DNA from: Aedes albopictus
Lineage: Eukaryota; Arthropoda; Insecta; Diptera; Culicidae
NCBI RefSeq assembly: GCF_035046485.1
Contig: NC_085137.1
Location: 969,977-1,033,976 of the forward strand
DNA: 64,000 nucleotides
Reading direction: 5' to 3'
Below the pieces are notes generated by a model, which was not told the DNA's origin, did not search any database, and was given only the letters and a program-made list of their open reading frames with translations. Positions 47,406 through 58,500 of this stretch are shown here, one piece after another. Both the position numbers and the translations under genes were made by a program. Each line of letters starts with the position of its first letter. The first letter of the stretch is position 1.

Positions 47406-47626
47406 GTTTTTTTATTTGAAAATCTTGAGTCGTATATCGGTACACTTAATCATAATAAGATCATGCAAATCGTATATTTAAATGGAGAAAATCGGCGAAA
47501 TCGTAGAAATTTTTTGAGAAATCCATTGGATTCCTTCTGAAACTGATCCATGGACTCCTTTAGAAGATCCCTTTTGAAAATAAATTCAGAACATCTTCAA
47601 TAGACTGCTTAAGGAATTCCTCTATA

Positions 47627-48542
47627 CAGGGGATAGACAAAATGATCGGGATAGGCAAAATTTTCATTTTTCAAAAAATGTCCAATTAGCTGTAACTTTT
47701 CGAAAAGTGCATAAAATCAAATTTACACTATAAGTTGATCAACTAATTGTGTACCAGTGGACAAAATTTGAAAAAGATTGGGCTATACTGCATGAAGTTA
47801 TAGGCATTTTAGAAAAAGGTAGAATTATTCGATAGCCATCTTTGAGCTGTTATATCTCCGGATTCAACGAACCGAATGCAATGAAATTTTGTCCATTTAT
47901 GACTTATATAATGAACTCTGAAAAACGTTTGACACAACTTGAAATTATTTACAATAGAAAAAGTTATAGCGATTTAAATAATTTTATGATTTTTTAGTAA
48001 ATTGGTCTATTTTTAATAGACCAATTTTCAACAACAACATTTTCAATGAATTGCCGCCTATGTTGTTACTTTACTTTAAAACATATCTGTATTTAAGACA
48101 AGGGAATTTAAATGAACTATAATTAACATCTTGAATTTTGAAACGATGTTGAACTTTAAGAAAATTTGGTGTTTTATTAGAAAAATAATCTAATCGTTAT
48201 AATTTTCTTCCGTGTTGAAAATTTTAAGTTATGTCAAAAGTTTTTCAAAGCTCATTATATAAGTCATAAATGGTCAAAATTCCATTGCATTTGGTTAATT
48301 GAACCCGGAGATATAACAGCTCAAAGTTGACTATTGGATAATTCTACCTTTTTCTAAAATGTCTATAACTTCGTGCAGTATGGCCCGATCTTTTTCAAAA
48401 TTTGTCCACTGATGCACAAATAGTTGATCAACTTACAGTAAAAATTTGAGAATATTCGATGCACTTTTCGAAAAGTTATAGCTATTTGAAAATGTTTTGA
48501 AGGGAAAGTTTTGCCTGTCCTGATCATTTTGTCTATCCCCTG
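47627..48542. mobile_element. 916-bp foldback TIR element with TA target duplication
   Basis: The ends CAGGGGATAGACAAAATGAT (47627) and its inverse (to 48542) are flanked by TA (47625-47626, 48543-48544). The arms remain complementary along most of the element, meeting near 48015 ('ttggtctattt...aatagaccaa'). It contains a 'gttatatctcc.ga' motif similar to the palindrome at 42980-43569, suggesting related families. Mariner-type by termini, with no transposase. Confidence 0.85.
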
Positions 48543-49495
48543 TAAATCCCTTCAAAATTTCCTCTGGGGGGGCCTCCAGAAATTTCTCAAAGAATATCTC
48601 GAGAAAAGCGTCCATGAGTTTTCTCAGAAATTCCTTCATCAATCAATTCGGAAATCCACACTAGATTCATTTTTGGAAATCATCCACGGATTACTTCAGA
48701 AATACTTTTGGGAATTCTTTCAGAAAATCAAAAATTCAGAATTCTTCCTCAAGTTTCTCCAAGCATTTCTTTAGAAAAAATAAAACCGCAGACTCCTTCA
48801 GAGATACTTCCTTCCTTCAGATTCCTTCAGATCCTAGATTCCTTCAGATATTGTCCTGGGGATTTCTTCAGAAATTCTTTGTGAGATTTCTCCACAAATT
48901 TGTTCGAGTCTTCTATGGATTCCTTCCAAAATTAATCCAAGGTTACCTTCAGAAATTTGGCCTTAAATATATCAAGGTTTATTTCAAAATCATTCTTCCA
49001 GGGCTTCTTTCAGATATTCCTTCTAGAACTTTTTACTTCTCTTCTTTCGGATATTCTACTGGGATTTTTTTCAGAAATTCTTTTCAAAATTCTTTCATAA
49101 ACTGTTCCAGTAGTTTCCTTCGAAAATCTTCCAAAAGAATTCATTCAAAAGTTCGTATATATTTTCTTCAAAAAGTCCACCAATGATTTGTTGAGGAATT
49201 GCTCTAGGCATACCCGCTTGGTTTTCTAGGAATTCCTTATGGGATTTATCCAGAAAATTCATTTAGAGATTCCCTCAGGATTTCTTCCAGAATTTTTTGC
49301 CGGCATTTAAACTAAGAAAATCTCTAAAAATTTCTCCATGGTATCTCAACGGAAATAATTCCTTCAGAAATATATCTTTTTTTCATTTCTTTTCTTTCTT
49401 TTTTGTTTTCCAATTCTCGTCCCCCCATGTCACAATTTTTGTATGAGACCTCTGAAATTTTTGTATGGATCATCATATTTTCCTAAACCAACGTA

Positions 49496-49507
49496 CCCCC
49501 CCCCCCC
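49496..49507 (+). repeat. Poly-C run
   Basis: Twelve consecutive C in AT-rich DNA, after 'ccaacgta'. The neighbouring text 'ccccatgtcacaatttttgtatgagacc' resembles 20550-20600. Confidence 0.8.
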
Positions 49508-51700
49508 GCCTGCAGCTCCAAGAGCGACGTAATTTATGGCATTCTCTTTGAGGATTTTCCTGAAATCAAATTATCAATAAATTTGGATAAGCTATGAATT
49601 TCACTAAGGTTTCCTGAGGTTTGCAGGAGTTCTAAAGGTATTCTTTCAAGAAATATCCCGGGGATTTCTCCAGACATTCCTGTAGAGATTCATAGAAGAC
49701 TATTTCCTGAGATTTCTAGAGTGTTTCTACTGGAAAATTCTCCAGAAATTTCTGGAGTTAGAATTACATGAATATAGCTCTTGTACAACCAATCACCTGC
49801 ACTGTCGACACTTCTTTGTGATTTGTGTGCTGATTGGGTTTCGGGAATGGGTGCAAAGACTCCTGCATGGATTTCTTCTGAAATTCATCAGGGATTCCTT
49901 CATAATACCTCCAGAGGTCATGATTTTTAAAGAGGAATTCCTTCTGGGGATTTCATTAAGGGATTTGTTTTGACGTTCCTCCACGAAGTTCTTAAGAAAT
50001 TCCATGAAAATTTCTTTGAAAATCCTACAGAGGTTCCTTCCAAGGGAAGTTCTTTCAAGGGTTCCTCCAAGAGTTCATATTTTTTAGACATTGCTGCAGA
50101 AATTCATATAAAGATTATTTAAATTGCTCTTACGATTCCGTCGAATGCATTTCATGGAATTCTTACAGAGATTCATGCAGAAATTCTTTCAGATATTTCT
50201 CCAGAAATTGTTCCAGAAGTTTCTCCAGAAACTGCATAAACAATTACTGGAAGAATTATTGAAAGAATCCCTGGAAAAATTTCTAAACGAGTCCCTCAAA
50301 AATTGCCTGAAAAAGGTGTCCTAGAAGAACTTCTTGATAGCTTTCTGGAGAGGTTCCTAGGCAAAAATCCCGAAGCACTTTTTGAAGTTATCTCTGGTGG
50401 AATTCTTTAATTATTACTGAGAGAATACTTGAAGAAACTGCATAAAATGCCTCCTCAACTCGCAGATAAAAAATCATGAGAAATTTCTGGACGAACTCTG
50501 AAAGTAATTCCAAACGAAGAATTGGAGGAATTCCTGAAGAAATCCGTAGAGGAAAATCACAAGTAATCTTTGGAAAAATTATTGAAGCATCACCGGAAAA
50601 GTTTCTAATATGTAGAATTCCAGAAGGTACCTTCAAGGGATCTTAGGTCAGAAAAAAAAATCCGAAGCAATCCCTAGAGCAATACCTGTAGAAACTTCTG
50701 ATGAACTTCCATAAAAATCTATTGAATATTATCTAAAGGAATTCTTAAATAAATGCCTGAGATATCCACTGAATATATAGAAGCAATACCTGAAAAAAAT
50801 AATACAGCAACAGTTTCTGAAAGAGTTTCTGATGAACTTTCTAAATCTTAGAGGAATCACCTAGAGGAATTTCTAATAGAATCGCATATGAAATATTTCT
50901 CATAAAATTGCACCATTGAAGAAATCTTTGGAAGAATTGCTGGAGAAACCCTTGGAAAAATTCATAAAAGATTTTCTTAAGAAAAATGTAGATGAATTCC
51001 TGGAGGGAATTTCCTAAAAAATCTCTGAATAAATCCCAAGCAGAATTTCTGAAAGAACCCATGGACTAGTTTCAAAATGTTTTTTTTTTTTTGAGAATTT
51101 ACATGAGCAACTTCTGAAGAAGACTCCTGAAAATTATGTTGAAAATTCCTGTAGGAATTCCTGAAAGAATCTCTGGAGGATTTTCAAAGAAAGAGATGAA
51201 CATGAATGCTGTCTAGAGGGATACCTGAAAAAAAATCGAAAAGAAAGTTGATAAATCCTAAAATAATCCCTCGACATTATTCCTGGATGTTATTGTGGAG
51301 AAAATTCTAAAAAAAAATGAAAATGAAAACATTTTAAAATGTTTCCTTAGGAAATCTTTTTTTGCTGCACTCAAAAAAAATCCTGCAAGAATGCCCCATC
51401 CGATTTAATTGCAGAAAAAAATCATGACATATATTCGCTTTCTCGAATGTTTTGCACCTTAAGACGAGGTCCAGTGACCTGTAGAAATGGGCATATCAAT
51501 GCACCGAGTGAAAACCTAACAAACCTAACGAAAAATATCGCATCGGAATAAAGAGAAATCTACATGTAGGGAGGTTAAATGAATGCTGATTGAAGGGACC
51601 GATGGGGAGAGTTATCGAGATGTAGAACATGGAGCCGTTGTTAGGAACTAAGCTTTGTTTATCTACTCTGAACTACAATCGCCCATGTGTATTTTCTCTA

Positions 51701-54027
51701 CACTGGAACCTCTTTTTATGCACATGGCTGGGACTGCATAAATTAAAAATGTGCATAAATTAAAAAAGGCATAAAAAGAGGGAAATTTATGCATAAATTA
51801 AGTTTGGGCTTTAATTAGAAAATCTAGTTTGCAAGAACAGATCTTGCTCCTGGGCAGATGAGGTGGGGCTAAGGGGGTTTCCAGAATGTTCCCAGAGAGC
51901 CCAAAAAGGGGGTTCCAAGGGGCTTCAGGGGCGTTTTAAGGGGTTGTTTCGGGGGGTTTGAGGAGCCTTAGAAGGGTGTTCTGTCAAGATTTTTTGGTGT
52001 TTTCATGGAATTACGGAGAATTCTGGGGTATTTCAATAGTATTAAGTGGGTTTCAGGGGCGTTCCAAGGGGCTTTAGGGACAATTCAAGGGATCTCAGGA
52101 GACATTAAAGGGTGCATGAGGTTTGAAGGCCGATTTAAGGTGTTTCAGAGTCTGCTCTGAAACTTCCTGAAATGCCTCAAAAATCCCCCTTGAACCCCCC
52201 GGCGACCCCATGTAACGCACCTGAGAGGCTTCTAAACCCCATAGAACTTCTCCGTAACGCTACCGTAACGCCTCTGCATCCCGCCGAAAATGCTCCGAAA
52301 CGTCTTGAAATGCCTCCAAAATCCCCCTTAAACCCCCTCGGACCCCATGTAACGCACCTGAGAGGCTCCGAACACCCCAAAAACTCCTCCGTAACGCTTC
52401 CGTAACGCCTCTAGATCACGCCGAAAATGGTCTGAAACATTTTGAAATGCCTCCGAAATCCCCCTTAAACCCCCTCGGACCCCATGTAACGCACCTGAGA
52501 AGCTCCGAACACCCCGAAAACTCCTCCGTAGCGCATAAGTAACGCCTCTGCATCCCGCCGAAAATGCTCTGAAACGTCTTAAAATGCCTCCAAAATCCCC
52601 CTTAAACCCCCTCGGACCCCATGTAACGCACCTGAGAGGCTCCGAACACCCTGAAAACTCCTCCGTAACGCTTTCGTAACGCCTCCAAAGCACGCCGAAA
52701 ATAGTCTGAAACATTTTGAAATGCCTCCAAAATCCCCCTTAAACCCGCTCGGACCCCATGTAACGCACCTGAGAAGCTCCGAACACCCCGAAAACTCCTC
52801 CGTAACGCATAAGTAACGCCTCTGCATCCCGCCGAAAATGTTCTGAAACGTCTTAAAATGCCTCCAAAATCCCCCTTAAACCCCCTCGGACCCCATGTAA
52901 CGCACCTGAGAGGCTCCGAACACCCTGAAAACTCCTCCGTAACGCTTCCGTAACGCCTCCAAAGCACGTCGAAAATGGTCTGAAACATTTTGAAATGCCT
53001 CCAAAATCCCCCTTAAACCCCCTCGGACCCCATGTAACGCACCTGAGAAGCTCCGAACACCCCGAAAACTCCTCCGTAACGCATAAGTAACGCCTCTGCG
53101 CCGAAAATGCTCTGAAACGTTTTAAAATGCCTCCAAAATCCCCCTTAAACCTCCTCGGACCCCTTGTAACGCACCTGAGAGGCTCCGAACACCCCGGAAA
53201 CTCCTCCGTAACGCTTCCGTAACGCCTCTGAATCACGTCGAAAATGCTCTGAAACATTTTGAAATGCCTCCGAAATCCCCCTTAAACCCCCTCGGACCCC
53301 ATGTAACGCACCTGAGAAGCTCCGAACACCCCGAAAACTCCTCCGTAACGCATAAGTAACGCCTCTGCGCCGAAAAGCTCTGAAACGTTTTAAAATGCCT
53401 CCAAAATCCCCCTTAAACCCCCTCGGACCCCATGTAACGCACCTGAGAGGCTCCGAACACCCCGAAAACTCCTCCGTAACGCTTCCGTAACGCCTCTGAA
53501 TCACGTCGAAAATGCTCTGAAACATTTTGAAATGCCTCCGAAATCCCCCTTAAACCCCCTCGGACCCCATGTAACGCATCTGAGAAGCTCCGAACACCCC
53601 GAAAACTCCTCCGTAACGCTTCCGTAACGCCTCTGAATCACGCCGAAAATGATCTGGAACATCTTGAAATGTCTAAAAAAAATCCTCTTAAACCAAAACT
53701 CCTAAAAACGCCTCCATAACGGCTTTGAAACCAGCCTAAAATGCTCTGAGACTCCTGAAATGACTCCGAAATCCCCTTAAGACCCACTCGGAGTCCATGT
53801 AACGCACATGAGACCTTCGGACACACCCATAAACGAACCTGTAACCTTCCTTTGCTCTCATCTGTAAACACCCCCCGGTCGCCGTTGCAATAGTTCCTGT
53901 CATTATTAAATATTCTTATGCACAATATTGGTTCTGAGTAGCTCTCCCTCTTTTTATGCAGGGCATAAAAAAAGGTGCATAAATTAAAAGTGCATAAAAA
54001 AAACATGCATAAAAAGAGGTTTTAGTG
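51701..54027. mobile_element. 2.3-kb TIR element with TA target duplication carrying a satellite array
   Basis: The left end CACTGGAACCTCTTTTTATG (51701) is inverted at the right with two mismatches (CACTAAAACCTCTTTTTATG, to 54027), and TA flanks both (51699-51700, 54028-54029). Subterminal blocks of 'gcataaattaaaa' and 'ggcataaaaagaggga' recur at both ends (51709-51790 and 53947-54020). The interior starts with a G-rich 'ttcaggggcgtt' region (51850-52150) and is then filled by a 137-bp tandem array. No transposase ORF. Confidence 0.8.
52172..53680 (-). repeat. 137-bp tandem array, 11 full units plus a start of a twelfth
   Basis: 'atgcctcc' starts units at 52172, 52310, 52447, 52584, 52721, 52858, 52995, 53127, 53264, 53395, 53532 and 53669. 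Spacings are 137 or 138 except two (132 and 131), caused by the same small deletion in 'cctctgcatcccgccg'. Two unit types alternate ('gagagg...cttccgtaacg' and 'gagaag...cataagtaacg'), giving a dimeric higher-order unit of about 274 bp. The minus-strand ORFs of about 130 codons are array translations: 137 is not a multiple of three, so frames rotate between units. Confidence 0.92.
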
Positions 54028-54029
54028 TA

Positions 54030-55584
54030 TCAATCGATTAAACAAATGAGTGTATGAGATTATGTTATTCAAGTGTCCAATTTAACTTTTTGAGATGATC
54101 CCAAGCTGAAATGTGATGTGCCAGGAGATTATTGAAAGGTGGAAGCAGCACAAAGAAACACTTCTTATGTCTAATGATTCATCAAGATTAATATTGATTA
54201 ATATTGATTCTTCTAGCAATATTTTTTTTCCAAAATTTCATTCATTCATAGAAGTGATTGTTGTTGTTCGGATTTAAACAAACTTCAGTCGTATAATGCG
54301 CAAAAAATACAGTTTATTTGTACCATTTATATGACAAAGTACGTGTGTTTTTATTGTGTATTTAAATATTTCGGATTTCATTTATCCAATGTAGGTATGA
54401 CTCAATTTCGTGACAGACAGACTTCCACCATTTCCACTATTATTTGGTTTTGATTTTTACAAATGATTGCGGCAAATTTCGTTCAACTTTTGCTTCACTA
54501 GAAAACAAACACTATGTTCTTTTATGTATTACTTATAGTACTGAGACTTACAACTGCGGTACACATGGGCTTACATACAGTGCGGGATGTTTCTTTCTGT
54601 TGATGCTGTGATTTTTTTTCTCTAAACGTTAATCAAGAAAAGGTACATAAGATTTGAACGTAGCTTCTCTAACAAACTAAATTATTCTACATGGGTTTTA
54701 TCAGCTAGCACACGGTTTTGTATTTGGGGTTGGCGTGGGATGAAATCTACGGCACAGTTGAGTTCTATTGAATCTAGAGAGGTTTGGTACGGATGAAAAA
54801 TAAGATTTCTGTAAAACTAGGCACCATTACTTGCCCAAGACAATGTAACAATTGATCTGATGAGTAGCTTAAAACAAATTGGCACATGTTCCTTCACCAT
54901 TGCATTGCTTTTCTTGATTGGTGGTGGCATTCTACAGTCATGGCATATTCGGTTTATCGAAAGAAAGGTTAATTTCAGTGCCTTGAATCGATTTGCCTTT
55001 ACACGACGTCGGTATCGATGTTTTAAGGGAAAGAGTGTTTTTGTTTTCTATTTTGAACTGTTTGCTGGAATGTTCAGGACAAATCGATTCTTTTAACATT
55101 GTTTGCTTTTGTGTTTTTCTTTTTTCTTGTGTGGTTGTCACAACATCAATACCCCTACCGATTTTTGTTCATGTATTTACAGTATTTATTGATCTTATCT
55201 TGCATTAGATGAGTATTGTTATCTCCGTACCCGGGGAATAAATTATAGATTTTTTGCTTATTTTGAAACTAAAGTTTTACCAAATCACAACTAGGCTTCA
55301 CAGAGTATCTTATTAAACTAACAGCGTTCATCATCTAGGATGACTTTTCACAAATATCGACGACATTTTCCAACGATCGTTTCAGACGGGAAAATATAAA
55401 ACAAAACAAAAACAAAACCGAATCTCTTAAAGATATGGCACATTATTATATCGATTCCTTCTCCTTTTCCTACAATAAATACTTGGGCTGACACTAAAAA
55501 TGTAAACAAATTCTCAAATAAATAGCACTATTTAATAATTACGTTATGTTCATATGTCAAACTAAAATAAAAACAATTGGCCTA
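54030..55584 (-). other. Likely 3' UTR and downstream flank of the ankyrin-repeat gene
   Basis: AT-rich DNA without a supported ORF on either strand. Candidate minus-strand polyadenylation signals are ATTAAA at 55536-55531, about 50 bases past the stop codon, and AATAAA at 55191-55186. Confidence 0.4.
55531..55536 (-). terminator. Candidate polyadenylation signal ATTAAA
   Basis: First polyadenylation-like hexamer downstream of the ankyrin gene stop codon. The function is inferred from position only. Confidence 0.35.
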
Positions 55585-58500
55585 CTACTCTTCAGCAACA
55601 CGTGACTCCAGGAAGCTGAAGATCTCCTTGTACTCCTTGACGCGGGCAATCATCAGCGGTGTCACCTTCTTGTTGTTCGCCGGATTGGTTTTGGCGTGGT
55701 ATTTGTCAACAAGTAGCTTCACGATGTTGATATGGTTTCGTTGCGTGGCAACGTACAACAGCGAGTTCCCGTAGGCATCCTGTTCGTCCGCGTTGAACTG
55801 ATAGTGTTCCAGCAGATAGTCCAAGATCTCCTCGTAGTTCTCCTGCACCAGGTACAGCAAGACCGGTGGTTCACTGTTTCGTAACCGTTCCACGCTGGCA
55901 CCGTTGTTGAGCAAGATTTTCACTATTTCTAGATTATTGCACACGACCGCTTTGATCAGCGATGTTTCACCGTGGAAGTTCAGTTCATCCACGGCACATT
56001 TGCTGTCCAACAGCAACTGAACGAAGCGAATGTTTCCCTTCGTTACCGCCAGATGGAGTGGCGTAGTTCCAGAGCGGTTCTTGGCGTTGATGTCCGCTCC
56101 GTAGCGGATCAGCTCTCGGGCGATTTCGTATTCGTCCCGATCGGCACAGATATGTAGCGCCGTTTGGCAGAACTCATCCTTGTGGTTGATGTGTTTGGAT
56201 CCAGCGCCTACTAGGATGCGCACGGCCTCCTTTAATTGAGCGTAGACGGCATTGATGAAGCACTGCGGAGCGCTGTTGACATCGACGTCATGTTTCAACA
56301 AAAACTTCAGCATAGTGATGTTTCGATTGAGAACGGCCATGTTGATGGGTTGGAAATCTGAGCTGAGCGGGTAGCTGATCTTGGCTCCATGTTGGAACAG
56401 AAGCTTCATCAGCTTGAAATTGTTTGTATACATGGCGAAAGCTAGGGCGTTGAGTCCGTATTCTCCACAGGTGTCGGTGCTGACCTTACGCTTCAATAGC
56501 GCTTTTACAAGCGAAATGTAGCCTTCTTTACACGCAATGTTGAGCGGAGTGTTTTTCACTAGATTTGTGTTGTTGACGAGTTTCATCATACCGGGAAGCG
56601 AGAGAAGATAGTTCAATATCTGTTCTCGGTTGTAGCTCGATGAAGCATGGATAACGTTGTTACAGTTCGAGTAAATCCTGTAAGGATCGACCTTCTGCTC
56701 TTCCACTAAATATCGAACAACGGCCAGATTGTCAAACTCGATTGCCTTGTGAAGTAAGCATAGCTCGCTCGAGAAAGATGTCAACTCTGTGCTTGAGTCG
56801 ATTGCCAAGCTAATCACTTCTTTGGAATTTTGATACTGTATCAGCCAGAACACGGGAAGCTTCTCGTCTTCGCTCATGAGGTTAACATCTGCGCCCGACT
56901 CGATGAGAGCTTTCACAATGTCTATCAGGTTCAATCTACACGCAAAGTTTAAGGCTGAATAGCGTAAACCGGTGGTCGCATTTAAATCAACTCCTTCGAT
57001 CTTGGTTAGTGTTTGAACCGCTCGGAAATTGCCACTGTTGACGACCTTATGTAGAATGGTCATACCCGCCGAATCGCTCATGTTGAAATCGAAGCTTTGT
57101 AACTGGAGGAGAACCTTACTGATGAACTCGTGGTTTTCCGAATTGACAAACAAGTGTAAGTCTTGTTGAGCGTTGTACTTTGCCAGATTTTTGAGAAACG
57201 TTTCCACATCTCCCAAAAATACGCAAAGATAGAGTACTAGAATCTTACGATCTTCCGGCGTTAGCTTACAGTATTGTCCAACAATGAAATGTGAATTGAC
57301 AGTACGTCTTAGTAGATATTCAAGAAGTTGTTTCCTGGATTGATCAATCTCGTCGTAATCTCTATTCAGCATGTCTATCATATCCTTGAAGCTATCTGCA
57401 ATGGCACAATCGATCAAACTGTATTGACACAGCTCTTTCTGTATTAACGGTCCAAAACGCTTCCCTCGTAAGTCAGATCCGTTTCTCACATTCTCTTTCA
57501 CCTTCTTCAAATCCCTCTTACGCACCGAGTCATACAGTACTTCTTGCATTTCGAACCACTTCAATCGTTCGTTATACCGATCCTCAATTGGAGCCACCAT
57601 AGCTGGAGCCTCCTGCATTGTAAAACCTCCTCCGTACAATCGAAATCCGATATCTTTGAAGACCAACGCATTCAAATACACCGAAGCGCTCGACTTAAAT
57701 ACCAGCAGATCCATCACAATTGAATCATCCGTCAGATAGGTTCTTAAGTTCTTTCCACTCAGCACTGGCACGTTTCCTCGAACGATTCCTCCGTTTCCAA
57801 CCCCTAATCCATTAACGGACAGCAATATCTCGAGCAACTCCAGCAAACTGTACTCCAACGCAATCTGCACGAACGTCGGGAACTCTCCAACGGATTCCAA
57901 CACTCCATCCACACTGTAGCACTCAAACTTCTCCAACAGGGCAATCACATCGTTCACCTTGGCATCGAACAGCTCCTGTAGCATTTCTTCATCCCTTTCT
58001 CGAAACGCGGCAAGTTGCTGCGCATCCACCTGATGTCCACGCTGCCGCAAAAACTCCTGTACCACTTTATACCGATTCTGCAGCAGAAAGATGTTTTCGT
58101 AGTACGTCTTTCGTAACCTCTCGTGCAACTTTCCCAATTCCTCCTCATTCAGCTGAACTCCCAGCTCCTGGACGATCTTCTTTGTGAACTGCTGATGCTT
58201 CGAGCTTGATTCGACCGCCGCTCTCCTCCTGCGCACCGGGTTGATCCCGAACAGCCTATCGGGGTCCATCAGCTCTTGCAGCTGTTCCAGATGTTTAACG
58301 ACCGTCAATGTTTCTTCGGTTTCCCCGCCAGCTGTGCTGCTGTAGGGTCGCAGCAGTTCCTTTAGGGCGAGGGTGGAATCGGAGATGGAAATGGATTTGG
58401 AAATGTCGTATTTCTGGTAACTTTGATGGAGATAGGAGTGCAGCAGCTTGCGGAGGCTGTTGTAGCAGGGATTTGCCCGTAGCGCTCGGTACACTACGGC

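Larger units (their letters stand above)
47520..51350. repeat. Degenerate inverted array, about 2.9 kb excluding an inserted element
   Basis: 47520-47626 and 48543-49780 repeat 'ttccttcagaaattcctcc' types. About 49980-51350 repeats the complementary 'gaagaaatttctggaggaat' types. The element at 47627-48542 is inserted cleanly into the left half. Motif-driven ORFs read as Phe/Leu/Lys/Gln repeats (for example 50124-50324). Confidence 0.58.

Noticed and set aside
52177..53525. Series of overlapping minus-strand ORFs of 67-134 codons with similar translations
   Set aside because: They are translations of the 137-bp tandem array. The unit is not a multiple of three, the frames overlap each other, and there is no start or codon pattern expected of a gene family.
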